NCBI GenBank assembly: GCA_006384855.1
Contig: VCJN01001519.1
Span: 42,662 to 106,661, forward strand
DNA length: 64,000 nt
From: Tetraselmis striata
Lineage: Eukaryota; Chlorophyta; Chlorodendrophyceae; Chlorodendrales; Chlorodendraceae
Direction of reading: 5' to 3'
This document shows, one piece after another, positions 50,748 through 62,186 of this stretch. The notes under the pieces were generated by a model. The model saw only the letters and a program-made list of their open reading frames with translations, made no database searches and was not told where the DNA came from. A program made the translations under genes and the position numbers. Within the stretch, counting starts at the first letter, position 1. Every line of letters starts with the position of its first letter.

Positions 50748-53679
50748 TCAGCGCAGAGGCATGAACATTACTGCATCTGCTCGGCATGCATACACCCAGG
50801 GGTATCGTGCGGCGGAACCGGTGCAGCGACCGGGGCGCTGCCTGAGCCTCACCACGAGTCTCTGTACAACTCCACTGCCCGCTGGGGGCTCCTCTGAAGA
50901 AACCGCCGGAGCGGAGCCGAGACGTTTGCTGTCCAGCGGAGCACCGCCCTTGTTTGGCGGCACGATCTGGCGTGGCAACTCTCCAGTGCCAGCAAAGTAC
51001 TTGCACAGCTGGCGGTCTCTCCCATCCCCCCAACCGCCATTTATGTAGGGTGCAGCGGCTGCCCTCTGCGCCAGCGGGAGAAAAGTAATGAATAAGGGCG
51101 TTAAGGGCAAGATGACACATACTTCAGAAGAACACTCCAGGGATGACATCCTACTGGCGGTTCCACTCCATCCATAGTCGCGGGGGACGCACCTGTCTAG
51201 TACCCGGCATGAGTGTCAGCTGCATGGCGGGCAAACGCAGACACACACGCGCAAACGGGAAGGTCAGAAACCAAAAAACCACCGCTTAGCCGCGCAATAC
51301 AAAAGCGCCGCATCACACACAAACTGAAGGGATGGCACGCGGAGCACCGATGCCGGCGGCTCCATCTGCTTCATGATCTCCAGCTGCTGCTCATAGACCG
51401 CGAGACCGCTGTCGCAAGCGGGGGCGGAATTGTGTACCCCGGAGCATCCACCAGCATGGAACACCCTGCCTGAGCTCAGCTGCAGGACATGGATCACGCC
51501 CATGGATGGACAGGCTGCCTGCAGCGCCTGCAACGCCAAAACAAAGCACACCGCCATGAGCAGGAACTCATATGCATGACACATCGCGGCGTCCAGAACG
51601 GCAGCATACACAGGACGCGTCCGGGCTGGCGCACCACACCTGGATGGTCCAGTCCCAGTTGTAGTCGTCCCATGTGCAGAAGGTATCAGCGCAGGCATGC
51701 AGCTTGCTCCAAAACGCGTGGTCGACCACCATACCCATGTTGCTGCGTGCGGATACAAAGGTGTTCACCGCTGCGTATGCGGTTGTGGATTGCCAAGAGC
51801 GAAACTCGGACTGCAGAGGCGCGTCTTTCCGGAAGTATGTGCCCAGGGAGATGAGATCCACTTGCGGAGCTTGAGCCCTCAGAGCATCAGCCCTCTCCAA
51901 TGTTTGCAGCACATCTGGAGAAACCTGAGCTCGCCACGGGAACCGCATAGGCCACGTTTAAGTATGACATACACACAGCATTGCCGATCACGAGCGACCA
52001 AAGTGCAGCGCTAGCCAGAAATAAATGCGGATTTCCCAGCCAGACAAAACGAAGACCTAGGACCACAAGCAGAGACTCACGCATGCAGTGCTGGCCCATG
52101 CAACACAGAGCAAACGCGAAGGCGAAATGGCCTGTGGGCATGGCATACCAAGTAGTCCTCTTCCAGAAGCAAGACGCGCGTGCGCTCAGGGACCACCCCG
52201 CGGAGCTTGCCACTGAACACAAAGTTCAGTTTCCACCACCAGTGATGCTTGATGGCGGTGAAGGCAGCCTCCCGGAAATGTCCGTACTTGTCTGGGTCCC
52301 CCACACAGCCCTGTCATCACAGATTGCCTAAGGTAGAGTGAAACCGCGCCCTGCCAGGCAGCTCCCAGGAACAGAGAGGGGGGGGGGGGGGGGCATAGGC
52401 AGGGCAATGGTGGCATACGTTTCGCTGTATCGTGTCTCTGGAGCAATCACTTGGGTCCGTGCCAGGGAAGCTTTCTGGGTAAAGCTGACTGGAGAATGGG
52501 AAGAATATCGGCAGCACCTGCGATTAATGGGCCGTTGCTTTTAATACTCCCTGCGCAACCGTGGCGGACACACCAGCAACCACCGCATGGCGTGCGGACC
52601 TGGCAGAACTTCACGCCCTCGATGATCTGCATGATTTCTTCCAGGTACATGTCACAGCTGATGACGAGCAGGGCCGATTCGATGCCCCGGACGTTGCTCA
52701 GAGAGTGCAGGAGGCGTTGCAGAGCATCGGCTCTGGAGTGCACCTGGACGTCACGTTGTGGGATGCGTCAGTGAGCACCCAGGCAGCAGGTTCCTGAAAA
52801 ACACCATGGCATGCAACAGATATCATTCGATGCCACACATACCTGCACCATGATCACAATTTGAACATCCCTGGAGGAAAACCGTGCACTGTTGTTCAAC
52901 CAATGGGGACACAGAGAAGCGAGTGATGGTGATTGTGGTATTGGGGGGGGGGGGGGGGGGGGAGACATTCGAATCAGCCATCCAATAAGCAATCAGACAA
53001 CAGCTGCAGGCCTGGCAAGCCAACCACGAGTGCCTGGATGCCCCAATGGACTGTTACTGTGGATGTGTATTATGATGCCAGCAAACCTGTTGAGGATGTG
53101 CTGCTCCTGATTGAGCGCGCTTGCCCATGCTCGCAGTTCATCCGGGGACAGCTTCTGCGGAGTTGGTATCCCTGCATCGAGTGCACCAGCCTCCCCTGCC
53201 TTCCCAGCAGCATGCGTGGCTCCACTTTCTCTGCTTGGGGGGTTCCGCTGCACGAAAATGCCATACATACACAGAGACTTGAATACTGCCTCTCTGGCAC
53301 AACCACCACGGTCTGCATGGGAGGGCGCAGGCATGGCGTCGCAGTACCCCGGATCGTGGCGGGGGCTTCATCAATAGCTGCTTCTTTGTAAGGATGGGCA
53401 CATACACCCCAGCGTCTGCAGCGTCTTGATTCAAGTCGGTCACTACTTTGCTCTCCATGCGGATCAAGTTGTCGTGATGGGACTGCACCATGTAGTACAG
53501 CAGAAGCAGCTGCCCGGGCCGAGGTGAAAGGTCAGTGAAACAGGCCCCCACAATATCACGGGCAAAAGGAATGATGCCAGGTCCGGCTTACCCCCTTTCC
53601 AGGCATCAAGACAAGGGGCACTGCCACGCTGGGCAGACCATCGTACCTGCAGCGCGACGAAGCCCGTCGACAGAAACAT
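50748..53679 (-). CDS. MGAT2: MGAT2-type alpha-1,6-mannosyl-glycoprotein 2-beta-N-acetylglucosaminyltransferase
   Basis: This Golgi enzyme adds the second GlcNAc to N-glycans, committing them to complex type. Ten exons are proposed: 53679-53647, 53509-53408, 53247-53087, 52870-52843, 52743-52600, 52517-52419, 52310-52149, 51924-51640, 51527-51348 and 51065-50748. They total 1512 nt (503 aa) and all phases agree. Residues 1-20 (MFLSTGFVALQLLLLYYMVQ) form a type II signal anchor. Family blocks follow: LNQEQHILNR, VIMVQVHSRA, FFPFSSQLYPESFPG, YGHFREA...KHHWWWKLNFV, LLLEEDYL (acidic metal/UDP-sugar motif), DLISLGTY, FCTWDDYNWDWTIQ, RVFHAG and NGGWGDGRD. The C-terminus is about 80 residues longer than in animals. 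GH125 mannosidase lies next downstream on the same strand. Confidence 0.9.
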
Positions 53680-55323
53680 GAACGACCGACGGCCCCACCA
53701 TTGCGCGGACGTCCCGTGGGCCCACTGGGAATTGCATGCGCCTCCTTCATGACGGCGGTTTGGCCCCGCCTGCCGTCCGGATGGCTGGGTGACCGTGCAT
53801 GGAGCTTGAGGCGGTGGTGATGCAACTTGCACGCTCACGCCCTGCGGCCCCTTCTCGGCGGACAGTTCAGCGTGACGGTGACGAACGTGTGGCAACCTCA
53901 TAGCAACGCGACAGTTGCGCTGCCCGCAGGTGACACAAAGCCAGCGGGGGCGGGTATCGCCGCAAAGCTGCTGTGTGGAATCCACACGCGGTGTGTGCGT
54001 GGGTGTGCGGGGGCTTGCCCGAATCCCTCGCGCTCGTAGTGGCGGTGTAGTTGCGGAGGAAAACTGGCTGGCCGCGCGGATGCGCATCAGCTCGTTCGGA
54101 TGGCGGTTTTCGAAACGACTCACGCGCGCGTGCGCGGGTGACCTTTTCCAGCCGCCCTTCCACCGCCCGTCGTGAGCTACGGGTACCCGTACCTGTACGG
54201 GCAGGGGTCTAACCCCTGGTATGTACGGGTATAGCGACCTATCAACAGCGTGCAATGGTGGTTTAACTACTGCAACATGGGTATTAGTATAAGCCTCCAT
54301 CCGCGACTGTAAATGGTGAAGATTTTAAATAATGGTTAATAATACGCCAAACAATAAATTGGCCGTCGCTTACCACGACGTCCTACTGGTATGGAGATAC
54401 CTGTAGTGTCGGCCGCGGTCAGCATCACCAAACGACGCAACGACGACGGAACGGCGCAACTACGGCTACATACATTAATATAAAGCTAGCCGTCGTCTAA
54501 CTAAATAATACCGGTACGCTTACAGGCAGTACGTTTACTGATAATAGCAGTGGCTAATCAACCAACTAAACCAAGTCGCGAAATAATATCAATTCTGAAT
54601 AATTCTTTTATATTCCTTTAATAGGTAGATCACATCGGCTAACTAACTCTCACGGGTACCGCCATTATATCAGCAGCATATCGGTCTCCTTGGATTTGGG
54701 GAGTCGTAGAAACTACCTCCATCCCGTTACATGGATGTTCTGATGATGGGGCGCACACCACACAATGCTGGTTTTGTCGATCATCATCATCTGTGCCATG
54801 TAATGTTTTGGGAGCACCGTTTACATTAAAAGCAGCCGGTGTTAGCATCCTTACTGGTAAATATCGCTCCAGAAAGGCAAAATGCCCCCCCCCCCCCTTT
54901 CCCCCTCCTTCACTCTGAAACTCTTCAAAAGGTGCTTGCACACATACCCCATTCATTATATTGAATATTCATTGTATTCATTATATTGGTACGGGTACTC
55001 GTAGCGCATTCGTTGTAAACCATATGATTGTTAATTACAGAGTTTATTAGTCAGCTAAAGTTATTGTGGTCTGAGTGACAAATTCTCACCGGTTCTACAA
55101 ATTAAATAGCACATGGGAATGGGCACATTACATGTGGCGAGGGACACGGAAGAATATGTTGCTAGCGATGATTGCAGGGGTGAGGAGTGTGACATATTGG
55201 ACAGACTGCTGCTGTGGCTGGGACAGAGTGACAAAGTATATTAAAACAGGAAGTATTGCTTCATCTCAGTTTTTCTACGAATGGCTATACAATTACACAG
55301 TAAGTTTATTTTCCAGCACCTGA
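53680..55323. other. Spacer between MGAT2 and kinase genes
   Basis: 53.7-54.2 kb is GC-rich and probably the MGAT2 promoter side; 54.2-55.3 kb is AT-rich with TAATAATA-type stretches and a C13 run (54885-54897). GTACGGGTACC-type palindromic motifs occur near 54182 and 54975. No gene is supported; long minus frames (such as 54300-53464) have no recognisable content apart from MGAT2 exon 1. Confidence 0.45.
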
Positions 55324-57005
55324 TCAACGCAGGCAACAGAACCGCTCCATGGCACTGAGAAAGAAGCTTGGGATGCCATTTGATGTATGGCCACTGCTCG
55401 AGTTTTTCAGTCGACTGGACCAGTTGCCTCTGGATGTAAGCAGGGTTTTCTGCAGAGCTTGCAGTCGCTGCAGGACTTCCTGCATCGGAGGGCGGCACTC
55501 TGGCTGCTGGGACCAGCAGTCTGCAATCAGATCCCGCAGGCCATCAGGCCACTCCACAGGCATCGGCGGGCGCCAGCCAGAATTTACGCGTGTTGCGTAG
55601 CGGCGGTACGCACAGCTCTTGTCCTTGTCCGAAATGTACAGATTCCGCAGCAGAATGCCTGAGAACATTTCGTACATGACAACAGCAAAGGCAAACACGT
55701 CCACCTTCTCGTTGTAGCACACCTTCTGCATCACCTCTGCAAGCAGACATAAGGGTCACGGATGTCAGTTCCCACATGGTATAAAACGCAAATTGCCACC
55801 AACTATGCAGGAGACTTCACCAGCGCCGATGATCGTACCCGGTGCCATGTACATAACGCTTCCGGTGCCCCCAGTTAGCTTGTACGATTCCCCTGTTGCA
55901 TTGGCGCAGATCGCGCCGCGATTTGTGTCCGCCGATAGAATGTCTCTCTCCAAAATTGAAGACGGCATACCAGTCTTGCGAGCAATGACTCTATGGAGAC
56001 CAAAGTCTGTCAGTTTAACTTTGGCTTGGCCAGGTGTCCGGTGATCTAGCAACATGTTGTCTGGCTTGATGTCTCGGTGGATCACCATCCCAGGCTGCAT
56101 GGAGTGAAGGTAGTGGATGGCATCTGCTGCATCAACCATCCAGCGAAATGCATCTGCCAAAGTGTATGAAACTGCCTTGTGAGCCGCAGTGCTCTCCAGT
56201 AACTCAAGCAGTGTCCCGCCGGATAGGTATTCTTCCACAATGAATGCCTGGCTCAGTTGCTCCGCAGGTATTAGCGAAGCTTCGCCGCCGAATCCATATG
56301 CCTTCACGATGGCCCTGCGTTTCGAGGGCACAATAGAGTATGTCAATCCCTGTTTCGGTGACATTCGATGCTTTTTGACATCCGGCATTCGATACCATCA
56401 TCGACGGCCATCCCACAACAAACTTGCATTGATGTTCGGCCCAATTATCCGTACGACTTCGCTCAGTTGCTCAAGCTCCCGAGGTCGAGCCCGGGCACGT
56501 CTAAGATGGAAGCCGCACTAGCTGTGACTACTGCCACATCTCGCAAATTACTTAATTACCTGTGATCTAGCATTTTCATGAGCACTCCCTCCTCACAGAA
56601 GAATGTCATGTTGTCCAGGTTGTTCGCCGTTTTGGCTCGAGGCCTCTTGATCGCCACCGTTCGTCGAGTTCCGGAACTCGGGTGCTTGAGGTAGCTTCTG
56701 TATACCACGGAGTACGAGCCCTTCCCAACGAGGTTCAGTGGCTCCACGTCACGCGCGGATATGTTTGTCATCGACGCGAGTAAACGAGCGAGCCCACGCA
56801 GCGATGTGGGCTTTCCGCCGTGCTCATAGGTGCCAGCTGCACGCACAAGCACCGACAGCTGCTGGTTTTCCCCAGCATCCTTCTTGGCCAGATTCCCGCC
56901 GTCCACCGCGAGCTCGACATCAGTAGCATTTACGGCAAAGGAGTCACCGTCCGCCATATAAGACTGTTCCAGCGCTTTCACGAGCGGAACATCGTAGTTT
57001 TCCAT
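55324..57005 (-). CDS. Serine/threonine protein kinase (TKL-like)
   Basis: Three exons join in phase: 57005-56560, 56314-55839 and 55736-55324 (1335 nt, 444 aa). The first ~90 residues are a non-conserved N-terminus. The kinase domain follows: glycine loop VGKGSYSVVYR, catalytic lysine VAIKRPR, alpha-C FCEEGVLMKM, HRDIKPDN catalytic loop, DFGLHR, GTGSVMYMAPE (the APE codon is split by intron 2), YNEKVDVFAFAVVMYEM and C-lobe arginine ECRPPMQEVLQRL. HRDIK-type loop and C-lobe suggest a Ser/Thr kinase of the tyrosine-kinase-like group. Donors GTAATT and GTACGA and acceptors CGCAG and TTGCAG support the joins. No transmembrane segment was seen, so it is probably cytosolic. The substrate is unknown. 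Confidence 0.88.
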
Positions 57006-58189
57006 TTCAACTCGGGCTATTTCGCTGATATGCCTATACAGAGCCCAAGGCAGACGTGTGGATAGAAACGAAACGGACGAGGTGCCGGCTCCGAGATACT
57101 AGCTATGAGAACGGAACAGGCAGCCCGTGCCTGCTCTAGCGGGCAAGCACCGGCCCTGTTGCTCACTGGGCAAGGGCAGGGGTGGCTGCCTCGAAGATTC
57201 CTGTCAAGCATAACAAGCAAAACGTTGTGTCAAGACGCAATATACACAGCAAGAGTGAACAGCTCGCGGGAGGGTACCGGCGGTAAGGAGGATTGCGCAC
57301 GGAGATATGAGATGTCGAGATAGTGTCGGGATAGCGTTGGAGGGGGGGTAGGTTGGTTCACCAGAGCAACTCTCGCTGTTGTCGAAAGCAGCGGGGAGGC
57401 TGAGCTGCACCCACCTTGCGACAACTTCGCCTTCTGAACAGGCTTGCGCTTCTGTCTGTGAGCACATCCCCGGCACCCCGTCTGGGTCGTGCTATTGGCG
57501 CTGGATCGCGTCGCCAGGTCAAGCCGCTGTGGCGGGGGAAGTTTTACCAAGCGTCGGTACCGTACCTATACCTGTACGGGATATGCGGGGTTCATGCTGT
57601 CAGCGGGTAGGTTTGTTGGAGCATTTAGGGGTTTCAACCTGTTAATGAGGGAGGAGTCATGTTGTGAACGATAACTATTATGTAATGCAAGATAGCGCTG
57701 AGAAAGGTTATTTATGTTCGCGTGCCATAATTTTGTAGTAATGTTTAGATTTTGTGCATCATTGTATGCGTTATTATATGAACAATAATTCGCATGACTG
57801 GATTGCCTCGCTGGTACGGGTAAATGCGCACATAGCACAATATTGTACGGGTTAACAAGCAGCAGTCACAAACGAATAACTACGATAATAATCCGATAAT
57901 CGTCCGATAATTATAACAATCGCCACGAGTACGTATATTTAATCCGATAATGACAATGATGATGACTTCAATAATGATGCTAATTAATAATGAGTTAATT
58001 GCCCTGTGATCAAGTACTAAATGCAGTTAGGATTCCCGCCACGCATTCCCATGCCATGTATATCTGCGCGCGGAATCGCGAATTCCTCATACTCGAGCAG
58101 TTTTACCCTGGTTAAACGTACATTGTACTGTCCATAGTGTTCATTGTACTACTGCTCCATAGTGTCGCGACTTCATATGATTACATGAG
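57006..58189. other. Spacer upstream of the kinase; no gene recognised
   Basis: The first few hundred bases should contain the kinase promoter and 5' untranslated region; no clear TATA box is seen. From about 57650 to 58180 the DNA is AT-rich with many ATAAT and TAATGA motifs and only short random frames. GTACCGTACCTATACCTGTA near 57555-57575 resembles the palindromic GTACC motifs found elsewhere. Confidence 0.4.
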
Positions 58190-58389
58190 CTAGACGCAAC
58201 ATTCAAGAAATCCACACAGAAATCCAGAAGGAAATCCAGAAGGAAATCCAGCTACGGGCCAACAGAGGCAGGAACAGCCATGGTAGCCTCCGACCAGGCA
58301 TCGCCACCAGCCAGCCGCCGCTCCACGCAGTAGGGACGCTCTCCCCAGCACACAATCCCGGGCCACTCCAATAGCGGCACTAGGCCGAA

Positions 58390-59100
58390 TGTAATGTGAA
58401 GCAAGGCGCCGACAGGAAAGGAGCTTCGAAGTTGAGGTCTCGCAGCAAGGAGCGGAAGTGGGGGGGTCCAACCCAGAACGGGGCGCCACGGGCGTGCAAT
58501 AGACGCATGCCACCCAACGCCAGATGCGCCGCCAGCTCGGTCGCGTCCTTTTCCGCCAAACGTAGAACGCCTTCCCCAGCACAACATCCCGGGCCACTCC
58601 AATAGCGGCACTAGGCCGAATGTAATGTGGAGGCGCCGACAGGACAGGAAGGGAGAAAGTGCTCAACGAGTAGGGAATGCAGAGCCGACCGGGCCAGCAA
58701 CGACGTAAGACGCCGGTGTCCAGCGCGCTTTGTTCCGCCCAGCGCCAGATCCGCCGCCAGCTCGGTCGCGTCCCCTTCCGCCAAACGTAGAACTCCCTTC
58801 CCAGCACAACATCCCGGGCCACTCCAATAGCGGCACTAGGCCGAATGTAATGTGGAGGCGCCGACCGGACAGGAAGGGAGAGGGTGCTCAAAGAACAGCG
58901 AACATGGACTTGACCGGACCAGCAACGACGTAAGACGCCGGTGTCCAGCGCACGTTGTTCCGCCCAGCGCCAGATCCGCCGCCAGCTCGGTCGCGTCCCC
59001 TTCCGCCAAACGTAGAACTCCCTTCCCAGCACAACATCCCGGGCCACTCCAATAGCGGCACTAGGCCGAATGTAATGTGGAGGCGCCGACAGGACAGGAA
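58390..59100 (-). repeat. 225-bp tandem repeat with open minus-strand frame
   Basis: The anchor TGTAATGTGGAGGCGCCGAC occurs at 58621, 58846 and 59071 (exact spacing 225), with a variant at 58390. Because 225 is divisible by three, one minus-strand frame (59332-58190, 380 codons) stays open through all units and encodes a ~75-residue repeat with HYIRPSAAIGVARDVVLG and RRIWRWAEQ. No family is recognised; whether it is translated is unknown. Confidence 0.8.
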
Positions 59101-59110
59101 GGGAGAGGGT

Positions 59111-59335
59111 AAACGGCTCAACCGCGGAGGTGATGGTGAGTGGAAGTGCTCGGAGCATCTTACAGTGGGAGCAGCGAGCCGGGCTCGAGCTGCGGGGACT
59201 GTGGACAGGAAGAGAGTGAAAGCAGAGCCCCCGGCGGGCCGGAGACAGGCACGCGCGCGCTAAGGCGCGCGGGACATGTGCCCGGCCGGTGCTAGGGTAT
59301 CGGCCGGTGCTAGGGTATCGGGCAGATTCCAACAG
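59111..59335 (-). repeat. 225-bp dispersed repeat, copy 1, possible LTR start
   Basis: It is identical, as far as I can read, to 60503-60727. On the minus strand it begins TGTTGGAATCTGCC. Immediately before it, also on the minus strand, is a purine run (TTGAGGGGGG at 59344-59335) of the kind that primes plus-strand synthesis just ahead of a 3' LTR. It also contains two copies of GGCCGGTGCTAGGGTATC. It may be the LTR edge of a decayed retroelement; no pol domain is seen nearby. Confidence 0.5.
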
Positions 59336-60502
59336 CCCCCCTCAATTGTACACGGGGGTCATCTCCGCTTGACCGCTGTGTGCAATTGGAACAATATTCG
59401 GAATCTGGCGCTAATACTACAGTACTGAACAGCAGCAGTAATTAATAGCGACTACTCTATACATCCTTGATAGCTTCCGGGCAACGCGCTTCCGCGTGCA
59501 CTGCTCCATGCTGTACTGTCGCCCCACTGTGGAGCTGGCGAGCCGGAGCTGGCTGGTGATGAGGCCGCGAGGGCGTCATCCTCATGCCCTGTGCGATGCC
59601 GGACAGTGCGCTCCGCAAGATGCTTCTGGCAGCCTCTCCGCGAGCGGGGGGGCTGCTGAGCACGAGCTGCTGGTAGCCAACGCGCAGGCGGGGCGGCACG
59701 GGGCGGGCTGCTCGTAGCTGAGCTGCTGGCACCCAGTAGCAGTGCTGCCTCGCAGTTGCTAGCCCCATACGCGCGGTCGGCGAGTAGCCAGCACCACCAC
59801 AATGGTCGTTCACTCCGTCGAAGGTGGCAGGCAGGACGTGATAGGCGGGACCTGGGTAGGTAGGCGCCTGGGCGGTTCGCGTGTGGTTCTCGCTGCGCCG
59901 ATCTTGGATGGCTGGGAAACGACGCGCTCCGCTGAAACGCTCCACTGCGTTATCGTTGTCCGTGGTCCAAGGGTCCGCACAGCAGCTCCGCGACGGTCGT
60001 CCGGCGGTCCCTCCAGTAAGCAAAAGCCACCAGCGGGCTCGCAGGTCGTTTCGCCGTATGCCTCCGGTATCGCTAGTGGAACCACGACGTGTGACTGCCT
60101 GGCTCGACGCAAGGTGTGTTTTCGAATTCTATTTTTGAAGTTTGAATCTAAAAGCTAAGTACAGCAGTGGTTCGACAAAGTCCCGGGGACTTGTCTGTTG
60201 AGCGCAGCCCCGGAGGCTGGCTCTCTCGGGCCGGTAGGCGGAACCCCGATACGGTATGTTGAGCGCAGCCCCGGAGGCTGGCTCACTCGGGCCGGTAGGC
60301 GGAACCCCGATACGGTGTCGGGAGGGTTGTGTACTGGCCCCGGAGGCTCAGCGTGCACCCCTCGCCCCTTGCGGGCTAGTTTTCGGCGCCCTTGTGGCAG
60401 CCGCCTCGGCCGTTTTTCGAACGACTCCGGACGTGCGCCGAACGCACGGACTTCTCCCTGTACCCCGCTCGCGCCCACGTGACGTGGGAGGGCCCATAAC
60501 CT
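59336..60502. other. Spacer between the two 225-bp repeats, with a 61-bp tandem duplication
   Basis: No gene is recognised. A 61-bp unit starting TGTTGAGCGCAGCCCCGGAG at 60196 repeats at 60257 with one or two changes. The open minus frame 60023-59457 has no recognisable motif. Confidence 0.5.
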
Positions 60503-60727
60503 AAACGGCTCAACCGCGGAGGTGATGGTGAGTGGAAGTGCTCGGAGCATCTTACAGTGGGAGCAGCGAGCCGGGCTCGAGCTGCGGGGACTGTGGACAG
60601 GAAGAGAGTGAAAGCAGAGCCCCCGGCGGGCCGGAGACAGGCACGCGCGCGCTAAGGCGCGCGGGACATGTGCCCGGCCGGTGCTAGGGTATCGGCCGGT
60701 GCTAGGGTATCGGGCAGATTCCAACAG
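60503..60727 (-). repeat. 225-bp dispersed repeat, copy 2
   Basis: A second copy of 59111-59335, followed directly at 60728-60800 by a piece of the 225-bp tandem unit (compare 58878-58951). Relative to the first locus, the order of the two parts is permuted. Confidence 0.85.
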
Positions 60728-61131
60728 AGGGTGCTCAAAGAACAGCGAACAGGGACTTGACCGGACCAGCAACGACGTAAGACGCCGGTGTCCAGCTCAC
60801 ACTGCTCCTCCGCAGCAGTGGCAGCACGGGCGGGGCCAAGGCTACCAAGGCGCCACCCATGCACGATCCCCGCCCCCATCCCCAGCCGGGGGTGGAGGCG
60901 GAGGAAGGGCCCGCGATTCCGAGGGCCGAGGACGGTCGTCGGGCCCGCCCAGGCGGCGGTGGGTGGGTGGGATGTCACTTCATATTAAGAGTTAATTTTC
61001 CATGGGTGTGGGATTTTCTCGGCAATGGGTCCCGTAGCGGGGTGCTACACGTACGGTGCCGTACGCGTACGCGTACGGCTGGCAGTGATATGCAGTTCAT
61101 TGGCCGCCGAGCGGCACAGGTAAGCGAGACG

Positions 61132-61275
61132 GCTATTTTGCCCCGCGCGGAATTATCACGGAAGCTACAACGAATACATATTCGATCTATATAATAATCT
61201 TTGCGAACTCGTTCCGAAAGCTTGCGACAGACAGACAGACACAGACACACAGACGGTCCCACAGACTCACCTCAT
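61132..61275. repeat. Dispersed repeat, copy 2
   Basis: A diverged copy of 39638-39768, here with a longer (GACA)n-(GACACA)n tail. It ends CACAGACTCACCTCAT like the first copy, and GTACGCGTACGCGTACG lies about 70 bases upstream. Confidence 0.6.
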
Positions 61276-62186
61276 ACGTAATAAGGATATATGGTAGGAT
61301 TGGGGGGATAAGAGTGTGTGTGGGGGGGGGGGGGGGGAACGAAGCTGCGCGAACAGCCGGTCCGCCAGCGAACGAGAACGATGTTTGCTGATTGGTTGTC
61401 CTGGCCTGATAGCCTAGGTTGCAATCCGTACCGGTTGAACGAGTCGCGAGCAGGCGGTATTGTGAGGGCCACATCAACGACGACTGACTGACCAACAGAA
61501 ACCGGTCAAGCCCGAGGAACTTGCTGCCCTGGCGTTCCGGACTTTGCACCCCAGTATTGGGACGGGACACAGCTCCCTGCACCTCGCGCGCGATCACTGC
61601 ATGGACCTGCCCAGGGCTGCCACTAGCCACTACAGCGCTGCAACCAGGGGATAGCGGAGCGGAGCCGTCCAGGTTTTAAACGTTCGCAAAAGTACCGGCG
61701 CTTCCGTGGCAAGTGCCGTCCCTCATCACCTGGTTTGATGAGGGCGTGTCAAAATCAGAACCTGCAGAGCGTCTGTCTCCAACCTCCAGGGGGAAGCGCA
61801 CCATCAGTAGCCGCCAGCACCCGCGGATCAGAAAAACAACTGAGGGCGCGAGCAGCATGCTGCTTATATCGGCATTCGGAGGCGGCGGAAATGCTGAGGA
61901 AACTGGAGGTGGCCGGCACAAACCCTCGCGTCCGACCTGTCGGCAACTGACCGCCGTGTGGAAGGTGGGGCCATGCTTGCGGAGCGAGGTCCTGATTCAT
62001 GTGCCCACCCTGTTCAGCAGCAAACACTGTTGGCTTGATGATGCCAAGGATGCTTTCTTCCCCTGTCTTCTCCGCGCCCTCCCATCTCCCCCACCACCGG
62101 CCAGACACACATAGTCGCGCACGCGCGCCTGAAGTCGCATATCAAGTCCCATTGCCCCGAGGATTGCATCCCGTCTCGCGGTATAT
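61276..62186. other. Spacer, no gene supported
   Basis: It contains a G16 run at 61322-61337. Frames on both strands (for example plus 61713-62114 and minus 62108-61755) are of low quality and match nothing I know, although upstream exons of the 62187 gene could lie here. The segment ends with GGTATATATGA, which overlaps the start codon of the next gene. Confidence 0.35.

Noticed and set aside
50576-50764. Plus-strand frame starting MDDFRACLLLLVISCLVQDG, resembling a signal peptide
   Set aside because: It overlaps the end of the MGAT2 coding region and lies between two minus-strand genes, with no downstream exon found; probably chance.
53464-54300. 278-codon minus-strand frame
   Set aside because: Apart from the short MGAT2 exons it contains, the sequence has no domain, and the MGAT2 splice model explains the region better.
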